Notes under the pieces: model-generated | The model's database searches: none | Seen by the model: only the letters and a program-made list of their open reading frames with translations | What the model was told of the DNA's origin: nothing | Shown here: piece after piece, positions 17,669 through 26,634 of the stretch | Layout of the letters: every line of letters begins with the position of its first letter | Position numbering within the stretch: the first letter of the stretch is position 1 | NCBI GenBank assembly: GCA_943846595.1 | Contig: OX044355.1 | Coordinates: 1,178,001-1,242,000 of the forward strand | Direction of reading: 5' to 3' | Source of the DNA: an uncultured Polaribacter sp. | GTDB taxonomy: Bacteria > Bacteroidota > Bacteroidia > Flavobacteriales > Flavobacteriaceae | DNA: 64,000 nt | Position numbers and translations under genes: made by a program

Positions 17669-18277
17669 ATGTATAAAGTTTTTGTAAATGATAGCCTAAT
17701 TATCTTAACGGATTCTTTACCAAAAGAAAATAAGTTGCCGGTATTTATATTTGAAACCTTGTGTATTGATAATTTTTTGCAAAATATTATTGCCAATCCA
17801 ACAAAAGAAATACTCCTCCTATGTACCGATTTAGAACAATCGAGGGCGCTTTTCTTTGAAAATTTTAAGATAGTTACAGCAGGTGGAGGATTGGTTTTAA
17901 ATTCTCAAAAAGAAGTACTGTTCATTTATAGAAATCAACTATGGGACCTTCCAAAAGGGATGACTGAAGCAGGGGAAACTATTGAAGCAACTGCTCTTAG
18001 AGAAGTTGCTGAAGAGTGTGGCATAGATAAGCTTTCCATCGACCGGTTTTTAACAACTACCTATCATTATTTTTATCGGAATGAAAATTGTCTCAAAAAA
18101 ACACATTGGTTTCTAATGCACTCCAATTTTGAAGGTGTTTTAAAACCGCAAGTAGAAGAGGGGATTACGGAAGTTGTTTTTAAGAACAAAACAGCTACTT
18201 TAAAAGCCCTACAAAACAGCTATGCCAACATTAAATTGGTTTATAACAAATACTTAGACTTACAAGGTTACAATTAA
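17669..18277 (+). CDS. Nudix hydrolase
   Basis: The 202-residue protein has a full Nudix box, GMTEAGETIEATALREVAEECGI, which matches GX5EX7REUXEEXGU, preceded by DLPKG. It hydrolyses a nucleoside diphosphate derivative; the substrate cannot be told from sequence. About 75 residues precede the Nudix fold. Two ATGs compete (17660 and 17669); I prefer 17669, which clears the pyrE start codon. It is divergent from pyrE, with starts 8 bases apart. Confidence 0.9.
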   Translation: MYKVFVNDSLIILTDSLPKENKLPVFIFETLCIDNFLQNIIANPTKEILLLCTDLEQSRALFFENFKIVTAGGGLVLNSQKEVLFIYRNQLWDLPKGMTEAGETIEATALREVAEECGIDKLSIDRFLTTTYHYFYRNENCLKKTHWFLMHSNFEGVLKPQVEEGITEVVFKNKTATLKALQNSYANIKLVYNKYLDLQGYN

Positions 18278-18286
18278 AAAACCTAC

Positions 18287-18294
18287 TATCTTTG
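18287..18294 (+). promoter_or_regulatory. -7 box of the SulP gene
   Basis: TATCTTTG matches TAnnTTTG exactly, 25 bases upstream of the SulP ATG. It lies just after the Nudix stop, suggesting the transporter has its own promoter. Confidence 0.55.
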
Positions 18295-18319
18295 CCGACT
18301 TCTAAAAGGAATAAAAATT

Positions 18320-19948
18320 ATGACCGAGTTTATCACAAAAAGAGTTAATAATGTAAGAAATGATGTCTTATCAGGAATTACGGTAGCCTTAGCACTGGTT
18401 CCTGAAGCAGTAGCATTTGCCTTTGTGGCGGGTGTAGATCCTTTGGTGGGTTTGTATGCAGCTTTTATGGTAGGATTAATCACCTCAATATTTGGTGGAA
18501 GACCTGGGATGATTTCTGGTGCAACAGGCGCATTAGCAGTTGTAATGGTTTCATTGGTTTCGGAGGGGAATGCAATGGGAAGCCCTGATGAAAGTTTAGG
18601 GCTTTACTATCTTTTCTTAACGGTGATTCTAATGGGAGTTCTCCAAGTTTTAGCAGGTCTTTTTAAGTTAGGTAAATTTGTGAGATTAATTCCACATCCC
18701 GTAATGATGGGATTTGTGAACGGTTTGGCAATTGTAATTTTCTTGTCACAATTGGGAATGTTTAAAACAATCGATGGTACCGACAAAGTATGGTTGGAAG
18801 GAGTTTCTTTGTGGTATATGGTTGGCTTAGTTGGTTTGACCATGTTAATTATGTGGGGGCTTCCAAAAATAAAGGCAACGAAAAAGCTACCCGAAGCACT
18901 GATTGCTATTATCGTTGTTTCTGGAATTGTTATCTTCTCAAATTTAGATGTTGCCACAGTAGGTTCTTTTATTAGAGATGGGGGTGGTGAAGGCTTAAAA
19001 GGAAGTTTCCCAGTTCCGGTTTTAGATACTTTTTCTAAAATACCGATGAATATGGATACTTTTTTGTTCATCTTCCCATATGCTGGAATTTTAGCAGCCA
19101 TAGGGTTAATCGAGTCTTTAATGACTTTGAACCTCATAGATGATTTAACAGAAACTCGTGGAAATTCAAATCGAGAATGTGTGGCCCAAGGGGGGGCTAA
19201 TATTATTACTGGCTTGTTTGGTGGTATGGGCGGTTGTGCAATGATTGGACAATCTATTATCAACATAAAAGGAGGTGGGCGTGGACGCTTATCTGGATTG
19301 ACAGCCGCAGTTTTCTTATTGATATTTATTCTCTTTGGATCGTCTTATATTGAACAAGTGCCAATTGCAGCTTTAGTTGGCGTCATGTTTATGGTGGTCA
19401 TTGGAACATTTGCATGGTCAAGTTTTAGAATTATGAATAAGATTCCAAAATCCGATGTTTTTGTTTTGATTTTAGTTTCTTCGCTAACCGTAATTTTTGA
19501 TTTAGCGTTTGCTGTAATTGCTGGAGTCATTGTTAGTGCCTTGGTTTTTGCATGGGAAAATGCGAGAAAGATTCGTGCAAGAAAAAGAATTAAAGATGAC
19601 GGAACCAAAGTGTATGAAATTTGGGGCCCTTTGTTCTTTGGAAGTATTGCCACTTTCAATGAGAAATTCGATGTTAAAAATGATCCAGAAAGTGTAGAAA
19701 TAGATTTTGTGGAAGCGCGTGTTTCTGATCATTCTGCCATAGAAGCAATCTTTGCTTTGGTTGAAAAATACCAAGCCGAAGGTAAAAATATAAAGCTAAA
19801 ACACTTAAGCAAAGATTGTAAAATCTTACTGTACAAAGCAAGTCCCATATTTACAGGAATTATAGAGGAAGGGATTGATGATCCAAGATATCACTTAGCA
19901 GCAAATCCTGAAGATTTCCCAAAACCTCTAGCGGAATATAAATTTTAA
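18320..19948 (+). CDS. SulP family anion transporter
   Basis: This is an inner-membrane anion transporter with about 12 to 14 membrane segments and a C-terminal STAS domain (about residues 430-540, with DHSAIEAIFALVEKYQ and LKHLSKDCKILL). The N-terminal signature LSGITVALALVPEAVAFAFV and the region GGMGGCAMIGQSIINIKGGGRGR are typical. The substrate is probably sulfate or bicarbonate; this cannot be decided from sequence alone. The 542-residue length is usual. Confidence 0.93.
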   Translation: MTEFITKRVNNVRNDVLSGITVALALVPEAVAFAFVAGVDPLVGLYAAFMVGLITSIFGGRPGMISGATGALAVVMVSLVSEGNAMGSPDESLGLYYLFLTVILMGVLQVLAGLFKLGKFVRLIPHPVMMGFVNGLAIVIFLSQLGMFKTIDGTDKVWLEGVSLWYMVGLVGLTMLIMWGLPKIKATKKLPEALIAIIVVSGIVIFSNLDVATVGSFIRDGGGEGLKGSFPVPVLDTFSKIPMNMDTFLFIFPYAGILAAIGLIESLMTLNLIDDLTETRGNSNRECVAQGGANIITGLFGGMGGCAMIGQSIINIKGGGRGRLSGLTAAVFLLIFILFGSSYIEQVPIAALVGVMFMVVIGTFAWSSFRIMNKIPKSDVFVLILVSSLTVIFDLAFAVIAGVIVSALVFAWENARKIRARKRIKDDGTKVYEIWGPLFFGSIATFNEKFDVKNDPESVEIDFVEARVSDHSAIEAIFALVEKYQAEGKNIKLKHLSKDCKILLYKASPIFTGIIEEGIDDPRYHLAANPEDFPKPLAEYKF

Positions 19949-19970
19949 TGTTTTGAAAAAAGATGCTATT

Positions 19971-20004
19971 AAAAAAGCGCAACTTTTATAAGTTGCGCTT
20001 TTTT
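19971..20004. terminator. Bidirectional terminator after SulP
   Basis: A 15-bp perfect stem (AAAAAAGCGCAACTT / AAGTTGCGCTTTTTT) with a 4-base loop serves both the SulP gene and the convergent molybdenum hydroxylase gene. Confidence 0.9.
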
Positions 20005-20025
20005 ATTTCGTATTGTGAACGATGC

Positions 20026-22245
20026 TTATACCATCCCTAAGTCCATTAAAGGCAACGTTCTTACTCGTTTTCCTGTTGCATTAAAAATAGCATTACAGAT
20101 TGCAGGAGCAATGACAGGAACTCCTGGTTCTCCAACACCAGTTGGTGCTGTTTCCATATTGTCAATTATAGTGATGTCGATGTTGGGTGCATCTTTCATG
20201 CGCGTCATTGGGTAATCATGAAAGTTATTTTGTTCAATAGCACCTTCTTTGGCGGTGATCTTACCAAACAATGTAAACGACATTCCAAAAATAGCAGCAC
20301 CTTCTAATTGATTTTTAACATTGTCTTTATTCAATACCAACCCACAATCAATAGCTGTCCAAATATTTTCTACTTTTATTTTATCATCTTTTGAAGAAAC
20401 TTCTACAACAGTGGCAACATAACTATAAAAACTATAATGAATGGCCAATCCTAAGCCATGGCCTTCCGGTAATTTCTTGCCCCATTTTGCTTTTTCTGTA
20501 GCGGTTCTTAATACATTTTTGAAACGTTTTGAATCAAAAGGATAGGCAGATTTTCCTTGAATAATGCGATCTTTTCCGAGAAGTTCTAAATGGAAAGCTA
20601 AAGGGTCTTTGTTTGCTTTTGCAGCCAATTCATCTACAAAAGAATTGATTCCAAATCCACTATGTATATGTATAACAGAGCGCATCCAACCAATTCGAAG
20701 ATGGGCTTCTGCTTTGGCATTTTCAAATCTAAAATTTTCAATCTGATAAGGGTTGTTAATAAATCCTTGTCCCAATTCAAAACCAGATGCATAATCTGAT
20801 AATGGCTTAAAGCTAGAAACGATAGAAGGAAAGGCAACCTTGTGTAACCAACCAGAAACCTGCCCGTTTTTATCGAAAGAACCTTTGATGGATTGCGTAC
20901 TTGATGAATGATAAAAACTGTGTTGTATATCATCTTCACGCGTCCAAACCACTTGTACAGGTGCATTGATTTCTTTGGATAAGGCCACAGCTTCTACCAC
21001 AAAATCTGACTTTGATTTTCGTCCAAATCCACCTCCTAAAAAAGTAACATTCACCGTTATATTTTGAATATCTAAATTGAAAAAATGTGCGATTTCACTT
21101 CTTGCTGTTTGCGGGTCCTGAACGGGAGCCCATACCTCACAACGATCTCCTTGAAACCAAGCAGTCGCATTGGGTACTTCCATTGGTGCATGCACCAAAT
21201 GCGGTACATGGTAGCTAGCTTCAATGACCTGTTTACTTTCTTTGAATGCATTGGTAACATTTCCACGACTTCCTGGAACCAGTTTTCCATTTGCTAGTAG
21301 CCTTTCGTTAATTTTTTTATTGTAGGTGTTGGTATTGTACGCTTTGTTGTCTCCAAGATCCCAGTCAATTTCTAAGCTTAATTTTCCTTGAAAAGCAGCC
21401 CAAGTATTATTGGCAACGACGGCAACACCACCCAACATTCCGAAATATTTTCCAGTAGGCGGAATCATTCGATCCATTTGGATGATTTTTTCAACACCAG
21501 CAGTTTCTTCAGCAGCGGACTTATCAACGCTTTTTATGGTTCCAAAAGTAACCGGACATCTTGCTATTGCAGCAAACTTCATATTCGGAATCCTTTTATC
21601 AATACCATAAACTGCCGTTCCGTGAGTAAAATCTTTTAGATCAATACTTTTCAGCGTTTTTCCAATGTATTTAAAATTTTCAGTTTCTTTTAATGTGATT
21701 TCTTCAGATTCTGAAAGGGTGATTTTTGATGCTTCTTCCACCAAATCACCAAAGAAAATTTTCTCTTTTGTTTTGGTATTCACGATGTAGTGATTCTCTG
21801 CAATGCAATCTTTTTTGGAAACGTTCCATTTTTTTGCTGCTGCAGCAATCAACATCATTTTTGCAGTTGCACCCATTTTACGCATGGGTGCCAGCATTGT
21901 TCTTACACTTCGAGAACCATCTGTATTTTGATTGCCATATTTTTCATCTCCGATTGCTTGTTGTAAAGAAATATAACTCCAGTCAGCTTCTAATTCGTCT
22001 GCAATTGCAGAAGCCAATGAAGTTCGGATTCCTTGTCCCATTTCAGAACGAGATGCAATTAAAGTAATATTACCATCTTTTTTAATATTGATGAAAAGAT
22101 TGGGAGCAAACCCCTTTTCGGCTGTCAATTTTGGAATAAAACCCTTTTTGTCTCCACTTGTACTGCATCCTAAAAGAATTCCTCCTGAGGCTAAACCGAA
22201 TACTTTTACAAAGTTTCTTCTACTTAAGTTCTGAATCTTAGTCAT
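20026..22245 (-). CDS. Molybdenum hydroxylase large subunit (IorB-like), Tat-exported
   Basis: This is the molybdopterin-binding subunit of a xanthine dehydrogenase family enzyme, similar to the beta subunit of isoquinoline 1-oxidoreductase. The 739-residue protein starts at ATG 22245 with a twin-arginine signal (LSRRNFVKVFGLASGG) and a possible lipobox Cys (LLGCSTSG), so it is exported, possibly anchored. Motifs include the GGGFGRKSKSDF cofactor loop and the C-terminal VGEPGVP, which provides the catalytic glutamate. The 2Fe-2S subunit gene lies directly upstream and overlaps by 8 bases. The substrate, probably an aldehyde or N-heterocycle, is unknown. Molybdenum cofactor genes are not in this window. 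Confidence 0.9.
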   Translation of the reverse strand: MTKIQNLSRRNFVKVFGLASGGILLGCSTSGDKKGFIPKLTAEKGFAPNLFINIKKDGNITLIASRSEMGQGIRTSLASAIADELEADWSYISLQQAIGDEKYGNQNTDGSRSVRTMLAPMRKMGATAKMMLIAAAAKKWNVSKKDCIAENHYIVNTKTKEKIFFGDLVEEASKITLSESEEITLKETENFKYIGKTLKSIDLKDFTHGTAVYGIDKRIPNMKFAAIARCPVTFGTIKSVDKSAAEETAGVEKIIQMDRMIPPTGKYFGMLGGVAVVANNTWAAFQGKLSLEIDWDLGDNKAYNTNTYNKKINERLLANGKLVPGSRGNVTNAFKESKQVIEASYHVPHLVHAPMEVPNATAWFQGDRCEVWAPVQDPQTARSEIAHFFNLDIQNITVNVTFLGGGFGRKSKSDFVVEAVALSKEINAPVQVVWTREDDIQHSFYHSSSTQSIKGSFDKNGQVSGWLHKVAFPSIVSSFKPLSDYASGFELGQGFINNPYQIENFRFENAKAEAHLRIGWMRSVIHIHSGFGINSFVDELAAKANKDPLAFHLELLGKDRIIQGKSAYPFDSKRFKNVLRTATEKAKWGKKLPEGHGLGLAIHYSFYSYVATVVEVSSKDDKIKVENIWTAIDCGLVLNKDNVKNQLEGAAIFGMSFTLFGKITAKEGAIEQNNFHDYPMTRMKDAPNIDITIIDNMETAPTGVGEPGVPVIAPAICNAIFNATGKRVRTLPLMDLGMV

Positions 22246-22702
22246 GACTATTTGTTTTAAGTTCGACGGCTTTATGAATGGCTTTTCTAATTCGGGTATA
22301 GGTTCCACATCTACAAATATTACCACTCATGGCCTTGTCAATGTCCTCATTTGTTGGATTTGCTGTTTTGTCTAATAAAGCGGTAGCAGCAATTAATTGC
22401 CCGGATTGACAATAACCACATTGTGGTACATTGCCTTCATTCCAGGCTGCTCGTAAAAATTCTAAATTTTCTGAGGAACCTTCAATAGTGAATATTTCTT
22501 TTCCTTCTGCATAGGAAACTGGAATGCTGCATGATTTTGTTAAGTTGCCATTGATTAATACAGAGCAAGCACCGCACTGACTAACTCCACATCCAAATTT
22601 TGTACCTGTTAGGCCAATAATGTCTCTAATTGCCCAAAGCAAAGGCATTTCGTCTTGCGATTCAATGGAAAAAGATTTTCCGTTTATTGAAAGTGATTTC
22701 AT
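22238..22702 (-). CDS. Molybdenum hydroxylase 2Fe-2S subunit (IorA-like)
   Basis: The 154-residue protein carries two 2Fe-2S clusters that pass electrons from the molybdenum centre. Ligands are visible: C38, C43, C46 and C58 for the plant-type cluster (CGVSQCGAC) and C95, C98, C130 and C132 for the second (CGYCQSG and NICRCGTYTRI). It has no signal peptide and would be co-exported with its Tat-tagged partner, a known habit of this family. It is upstream of and overlaps the large subunit gene. Confidence 0.95.
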   Translation of the reverse strand: MKSLSINGKSFSIESQDEMPLLWAIRDIIGLTGTKFGCGVSQCGACSVLINGNLTKSCSIPVSYAEGKEIFTIEGSSENLEFLRAAWNEGNVPQCGYCQSGQLIAATALLDKTANPTNEDIDKAMSGNICRCGTYTRIRKAIHKAVELKTNSHD

Positions 22703-22765
22703 AATTCCTAAAAATTTATTTCAGCAAGTTACGTTTTTTTTGAATTGATAAAAAGTAGTAAAAAA

Positions 22766-23650
22766 TTATTTTTGAAATAAGTGGGTAAAAGCTTCTGAGA
22801 CTGTTTTAAATTTAAACTGAAAATTGGTTGCTGTTACTTTTTTATAAGATAATCTACTTCCTTCTAAAAGAATGACGGCCAATTCTCCAAAAACAAGTTT
22901 TAGCAAGAATCCTGGCACTGCTATTGGTAGATAAGGTCTTTTGATACTTTTAGCTAATGTTTTTGAAAAGGATGTACTGGTCTGAAAATCGGGGGCAACG
23001 GCATTGAAAATCCCTGTCGTATTTTGCTCAATTACATGAATGTATAAGTTGCACAAGTCGTCAAGATGAATCCAAGACAAGTATTGTTTTCCTGAACCTA
23101 AAGGGGAAATGATAGGCGTTTTCATTTTTTGGAGTGCGCCTCCTTTTTTAGATAAAACAATGCCGGTTCTTAGAAGGGTGACGGGTATTTTTAAAGTCTC
23201 AAACTGTTGGGCAGCTTTTTCCCATTGAAGACAAACATCACCGAGAAAATCAGTACCTGCAATGTCGGTCTCTTTATAGATTGTATCGGTTGTTTTTGCA
23301 CCATAGAAATTACTTCCAGATGCCGAAATAAATCCTTTTAAAGGAATGCTCAATATTTTTATTTTCGAATACAACAGGTTGGCCGAAGCTACTCTACTGT
23401 CAATAATTACTTTCTTACGTTCGGAAGTCCATCGCTTGTCTGCAATTCCGGCACCTGCCAGATGGATGATATAGTCTAAATCTAGCAATGCTTCTTCATC
23501 AATATAGTTATTGACTACATCCCATTTATATTCATTTTCTGCTGAAGGGGTTCTACTTAAAATTCGAACCTTGTGTTTCTTTTTAAGTAAAAACTCCGTA
23601 AGCCTTTTGCCTACCAACCCGGTACCCCCTGTAATCAATATGTTTGCCAT
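22766..23650 (-). CDS. TIGR01777 family NAD(P)-binding epimerase-like protein
   Basis: The 294-residue protein starts with the Rossmann motif ILITGGTGLVGKRL and has family marks such as the YKWDV block and a C-terminal domain that includes GELAVILLEGSRLS, typical of the TIGR01777/SDR39U1 group. The physiological substrate is unknown. On the minus strand a TATTTTTG (23655-23662) ends only 4 bases before the ATG. Beyond it is an intergenic inverted-repeat element. Confidence 0.85.
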   Translation of the reverse strand: MANILITGGTGLVGKRLTEFLLKKKHKVRILSRTPSAENEYKWDVVNNYIDEEALLDLDYIIHLAGAGIADKRWTSERKKVIIDSRVASANLLYSKIKILSIPLKGFISASGSNFYGAKTTDTIYKETDIAGTDFLGDVCLQWEKAAQQFETLKIPVTLLRTGIVLSKKGGALQKMKTPIISPLGSGKQYLSWIHLDDLCNLYIHVIEQNTTGIFNAVAPDFQTSTSFSKTLAKSIKRPYLPIAVPGFLLKLVFGELAVILLEGSRLSYKKVTATNFQFKFKTVSEAFTHLFQK

Positions 23651-23666
23651 TTTACAAAAATAAAAA

Positions 23667-23795
23667 AGAAGCTGCTTAAAAAGCCAGTTTTTATGACGAA
23701 TGTCACATGGAGTTCTTGAAATGTGTTCCTTTTATTAAAAACACCTTCGATTCGCTTCGTTTGACATGCTAAAACTTATTTTTTAAACAGCTTCT
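23667..23795. repeat. Nested inverted-repeat intergenic element
   Basis: Outer arms AGAAGCTGCTTAAAAA (23667-23682) and TTTTTAAACAGCTTCT (23780-23795) match at 15 of 16 bases. Between them an imperfect inner palindrome runs from TGTCACATGGAG (23701-23712) to TTCGTTTGACATG (about 23755-23767). The inner arms look like the TGTCACATTGAG-type intergenic palindromes found in many flavobacterial genomes. The whole may fold into one long hairpin. Confidence 0.6.
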
Positions 23796-23816
23796 CTGTG
23801 AAGCCTTCTATAAAAA

Positions 23817-26444
23817 TTATTTAATTTCTTTCATGGCATTGGTAATTAATGTCTTTAGGTGATTTTTATGTGCTTTTGTAGCAATATCACCAGATCCATT
23901 ACTTACCCAAAATTTAATGGTTTTTAAATTGTAAATCGCCATCGATTTTGCAGCTATTGGATAGCGACTACTCGATTTTCCAGTAATCATTTTTATCAAT
24001 CCTTTTGTATAGGCTGCCTGAAGGTTTTGACGGAAAGAGTTGATGGTTCCATTCACGTCTGATCTGAACATGATATTGTTTAAATCTGTCATGTATGTGG
24101 CGAGTTTGTATTCATTTCCATACAACTCAGAGTTGGAAATTCTTTGGAGTGTATTTGGATGTGTAATATGTGCTAAAACGCGCGTTTGATAGCTCAATAT
24201 TTGTTCGTGAATTTTTGGGTCTTCGGGGCCGCCAAAGAAATTGTAGCCTCGTCTTTGGTTTGCCAAATAGTTGTATACATCTTTAGGGACTGTAAATGCA
24301 TCGGGAGCAAAAACATATTTTTTTAATGCCTTCAACGCTCTTTTTTGATCGGCTAAACTTACCGGTGTATAAGGCATTGTTTCGCTAGTACCTGGTTTGG
24401 ACCTGTCTACATATACCCCACCAATAAATCTTGAGATTATATTAGCTGCAGTTGCCGATTGTTGACTTAAAATATAATAAGCTTGTCTTAATTGCATATA
24501 GGAATCTCCAGAATTACCAAAACGAGTTTTGATCTCTTTCATCATGGAATTTACGAGTTCAATTCGATCTATAGAATATCCAATTTGATCATTAGACAAA
24601 TCACCAATCATGACTCTTGGATCAATTGCTTTTCCCGGAGATCGCATGTCATCGGCATCATTTCCAAAAATTAATTCAGGTTCCGTAGATCTTGCTAATA
24701 AAGCCGCTCTTTCTGTTTTTGATTTAAATGGCGTGTAACCAAATTGTATTGCCCAAACATCATAAGGCCCAACAGCCATATCGTAATATTGTCCTTGTTT
24801 ACTTCGGTCTTTGGTTAAATTAATGCCTGCATAATCCATCACCGAACCTGTTAAAGCTTTTCCTTTAATAAACTCGGCATCGGCCAATTGTGCTGGTGAG
24901 AATAATTGACTTGCTTTCATATTGTGGTTCAACCCTAATGTATGACCAATTTCGTGCATTATTAAAGATTTCATTCCTTGCTCTTTCAGACCTTCCATTT
25001 CTAACTCTGAAGCTCCTGTTGCGGATAAAACTGTATTTCCAAAGAGGGTGTTTTCGTGCATCAAGTGTCCTTTAGAACAAAATAAATGATTGTTTTTATT
25101 TTGAAAGAATTTCACTTTTTCTTCTGCTTCGGTTTCAGCTGTAAAGTTTACAGTTGCTGCAGTATTAAAAATGCGGTCATAATAAACTCTGTTGGTAAAA
25201 TGTACGTACTCTAACATGATATCGGCACCTAAAATTTCACCTGTTCGTGGGTTTACAAAACTAGGTCCGTAGCCACCAAAAGGAGGGTTCGGTGAAGAGG
25301 TCCAACGCAATACATTGTACCGAACGTCTCCGGCATCCCAATCGGCATCATCGGGTTGAACTTTTACTACCATTGCGTTCTTGAATCCTGCTTTTTCAAA
25401 AGCTTCATTCCATGCGAGAACCCCTTGTTTTATGGTTTCTCTAAACTCAATAGGAGTCGTGTTTTCAATCCACCAAGTAATGGGGGTTATGGGTTCAGAA
25501 ATCGCTAATTCAGGATTTTTTTTGACCAATTTCCATCGGTGAATAAAATCTCTGTAATTTACAATATCTGTGGAGGTCATATTGTTTGTTTGGGTTAAAA
25601 AATACCCAACTCTCGGATCGTCCAATCTTGTAGTATAGTCATCTGCAGGCATATTCATAAACGTATGAAAAACTTTGATAGAGACATTTCTTCCATCGGT
25701 AACCGCTGCACTACCTCCATTTAAAACAGCTGGATTGTTGTAAACATATTCTGTTTTTATATTGGTGTTTTCGGGATAATTTTTTATGGCTTCAATCTTT
25801 GACTTTCCTTTGTCAAATTTACCAAGTTTAAAAGCTAAAGGAGATTGTCCTGGGAATCTAGGTCCTTTAATTCTTGTAAAAGTTTCTGATAGAAATAACC
25901 CATCTGCAGCAATCAAATATGCTCCTTTTTTTATATCGGAGGCTAATAGTTTTCCACTAGCAATCACTGCATGGCTAATGTTCGCATTGGCAGATTTGGA
26001 AATGGCGTTGTTCTTGTCAAAATAAAACGCGGTATTTGGTGCTACAAATTCTATTCTATTGAAGTATTTTTTTACATGAAAAACACTTGATCCCCGGTAA
26101 GCTCCTCTAAATTGACCCGCTTCTGTTACTCCATCTGCAATTTGAGAAAAGTAAATAAAGTCTTTGTTTAATTGGTCTTCTTTTATCAATAACTTAGTTG
26201 AACCGGTAATAGTATCCTGAAAAATGGTAAATAAACCTTCAATCGTCTTACTGCTTTCTGTTAGCTCCTTTATCGTCTTTGCTTTCTTTTTTGGGCTTTT
26301 TTTCTTAGCAATTACTGCTGTTTTTGATGCAGCTTTCTTTTTCTTTTTCCAAAATTGTGCATTTGCGTCTTGCACTCCAACAAATGCTAATGTTAGAAAT
26401 AACGAACAAAGAATTTTAAATGATGAGTTTTTTTTTGGTTTCAT
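23817..26444 (-). CDS. Secreted zinc-dependent metalloprotease (DUF5117/DUF5118)
   Basis: The 875-residue protein has an N-terminal signal (MKPKKNSSFKILCSLFLTLA), a Lys-rich stretch, then DUF5118-like and DUF5117-like regions followed by a metzincin zinc site HEIGHTLGLNH near residues 495-506, where three His bind zinc and Glu is catalytic. A downstream SVMDYAGIN gives the Met-turn typical of metzincins. It is probably exported and may process proteins at the cell surface. I see no C-terminal sorting domain. It stands alone on the minus strand. Confidence 0.88.
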   Translation of the reverse strand: MKPKKNSSFKILCSLFLTLAFVGVQDANAQFWKKKKKAASKTAVIAKKKSPKKKAKTIKELTESSKTIEGLFTIFQDTITGSTKLLIKEDQLNKDFIYFSQIADGVTEAGQFRGAYRGSSVFHVKKYFNRIEFVAPNTAFYFDKNNAISKSANANISHAVIASGKLLASDIKKGAYLIAADGLFLSETFTRIKGPRFPGQSPLAFKLGKFDKGKSKIEAIKNYPENTNIKTEYVYNNPAVLNGGSAAVTDGRNVSIKVFHTFMNMPADDYTTRLDDPRVGYFLTQTNNMTSTDIVNYRDFIHRWKLVKKNPELAISEPITPITWWIENTTPIEFRETIKQGVLAWNEAFEKAGFKNAMVVKVQPDDADWDAGDVRYNVLRWTSSPNPPFGGYGPSFVNPRTGEILGADIMLEYVHFTNRVYYDRIFNTAATVNFTAETEAEEKVKFFQNKNNHLFCSKGHLMHENTLFGNTVLSATGASELEMEGLKEQGMKSLIMHEIGHTLGLNHNMKASQLFSPAQLADAEFIKGKALTGSVMDYAGINLTKDRSKQGQYYDMAVGPYDVWAIQFGYTPFKSKTERAALLARSTEPELIFGNDADDMRSPGKAIDPRVMIGDLSNDQIGYSIDRIELVNSMMKEIKTRFGNSGDSYMQLRQAYYILSQQSATAANIISRFIGGVYVDRSKPGTSETMPYTPVSLADQKRALKALKKYVFAPDAFTVPKDVYNYLANQRRGYNFFGGPEDPKIHEQILSYQTRVLAHITHPNTLQRISNSELYGNEYKLATYMTDLNNIMFRSDVNGTINSFRQNLQAAYTKGLIKMITGKSSSRYPIAAKSMAIYNLKTIKFWVSNGSGDIATKAHKNHLKTLITNAMKEIK

Positions 26445-26634
26445 ATCTAAATTTGATTTGGTTTGATTTTCGTGTCAAATTACTTTTTAAGAATTACTTC
26501 TACTGTTAAATTTATGATAAATTAATGATTTTATAGGGTCTGTTTTATTTTTGAAAACAAAATGATCAGTAAAATTTAGCTTAAAGCGATGAGAATCTTT
26601 TTTTAGATGTTTAATAAACCGTATTTTTATCCTA

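Noticed and set aside
18607..19266. 219-residue minus-strand frame opposite SulP
   Set aside because: Its content is the reverse complement of conserved transporter codons and shows Pro/Thr/Lys-rich low-complexity sequence, not a protein pattern.
26445..26634. Regulatory element before the VWA gene
   Set aside because: This 190-base divergent gap is AT-rich, with TATTTTTA near the VWA start only one base off a -7 box; nothing strong enough to list.
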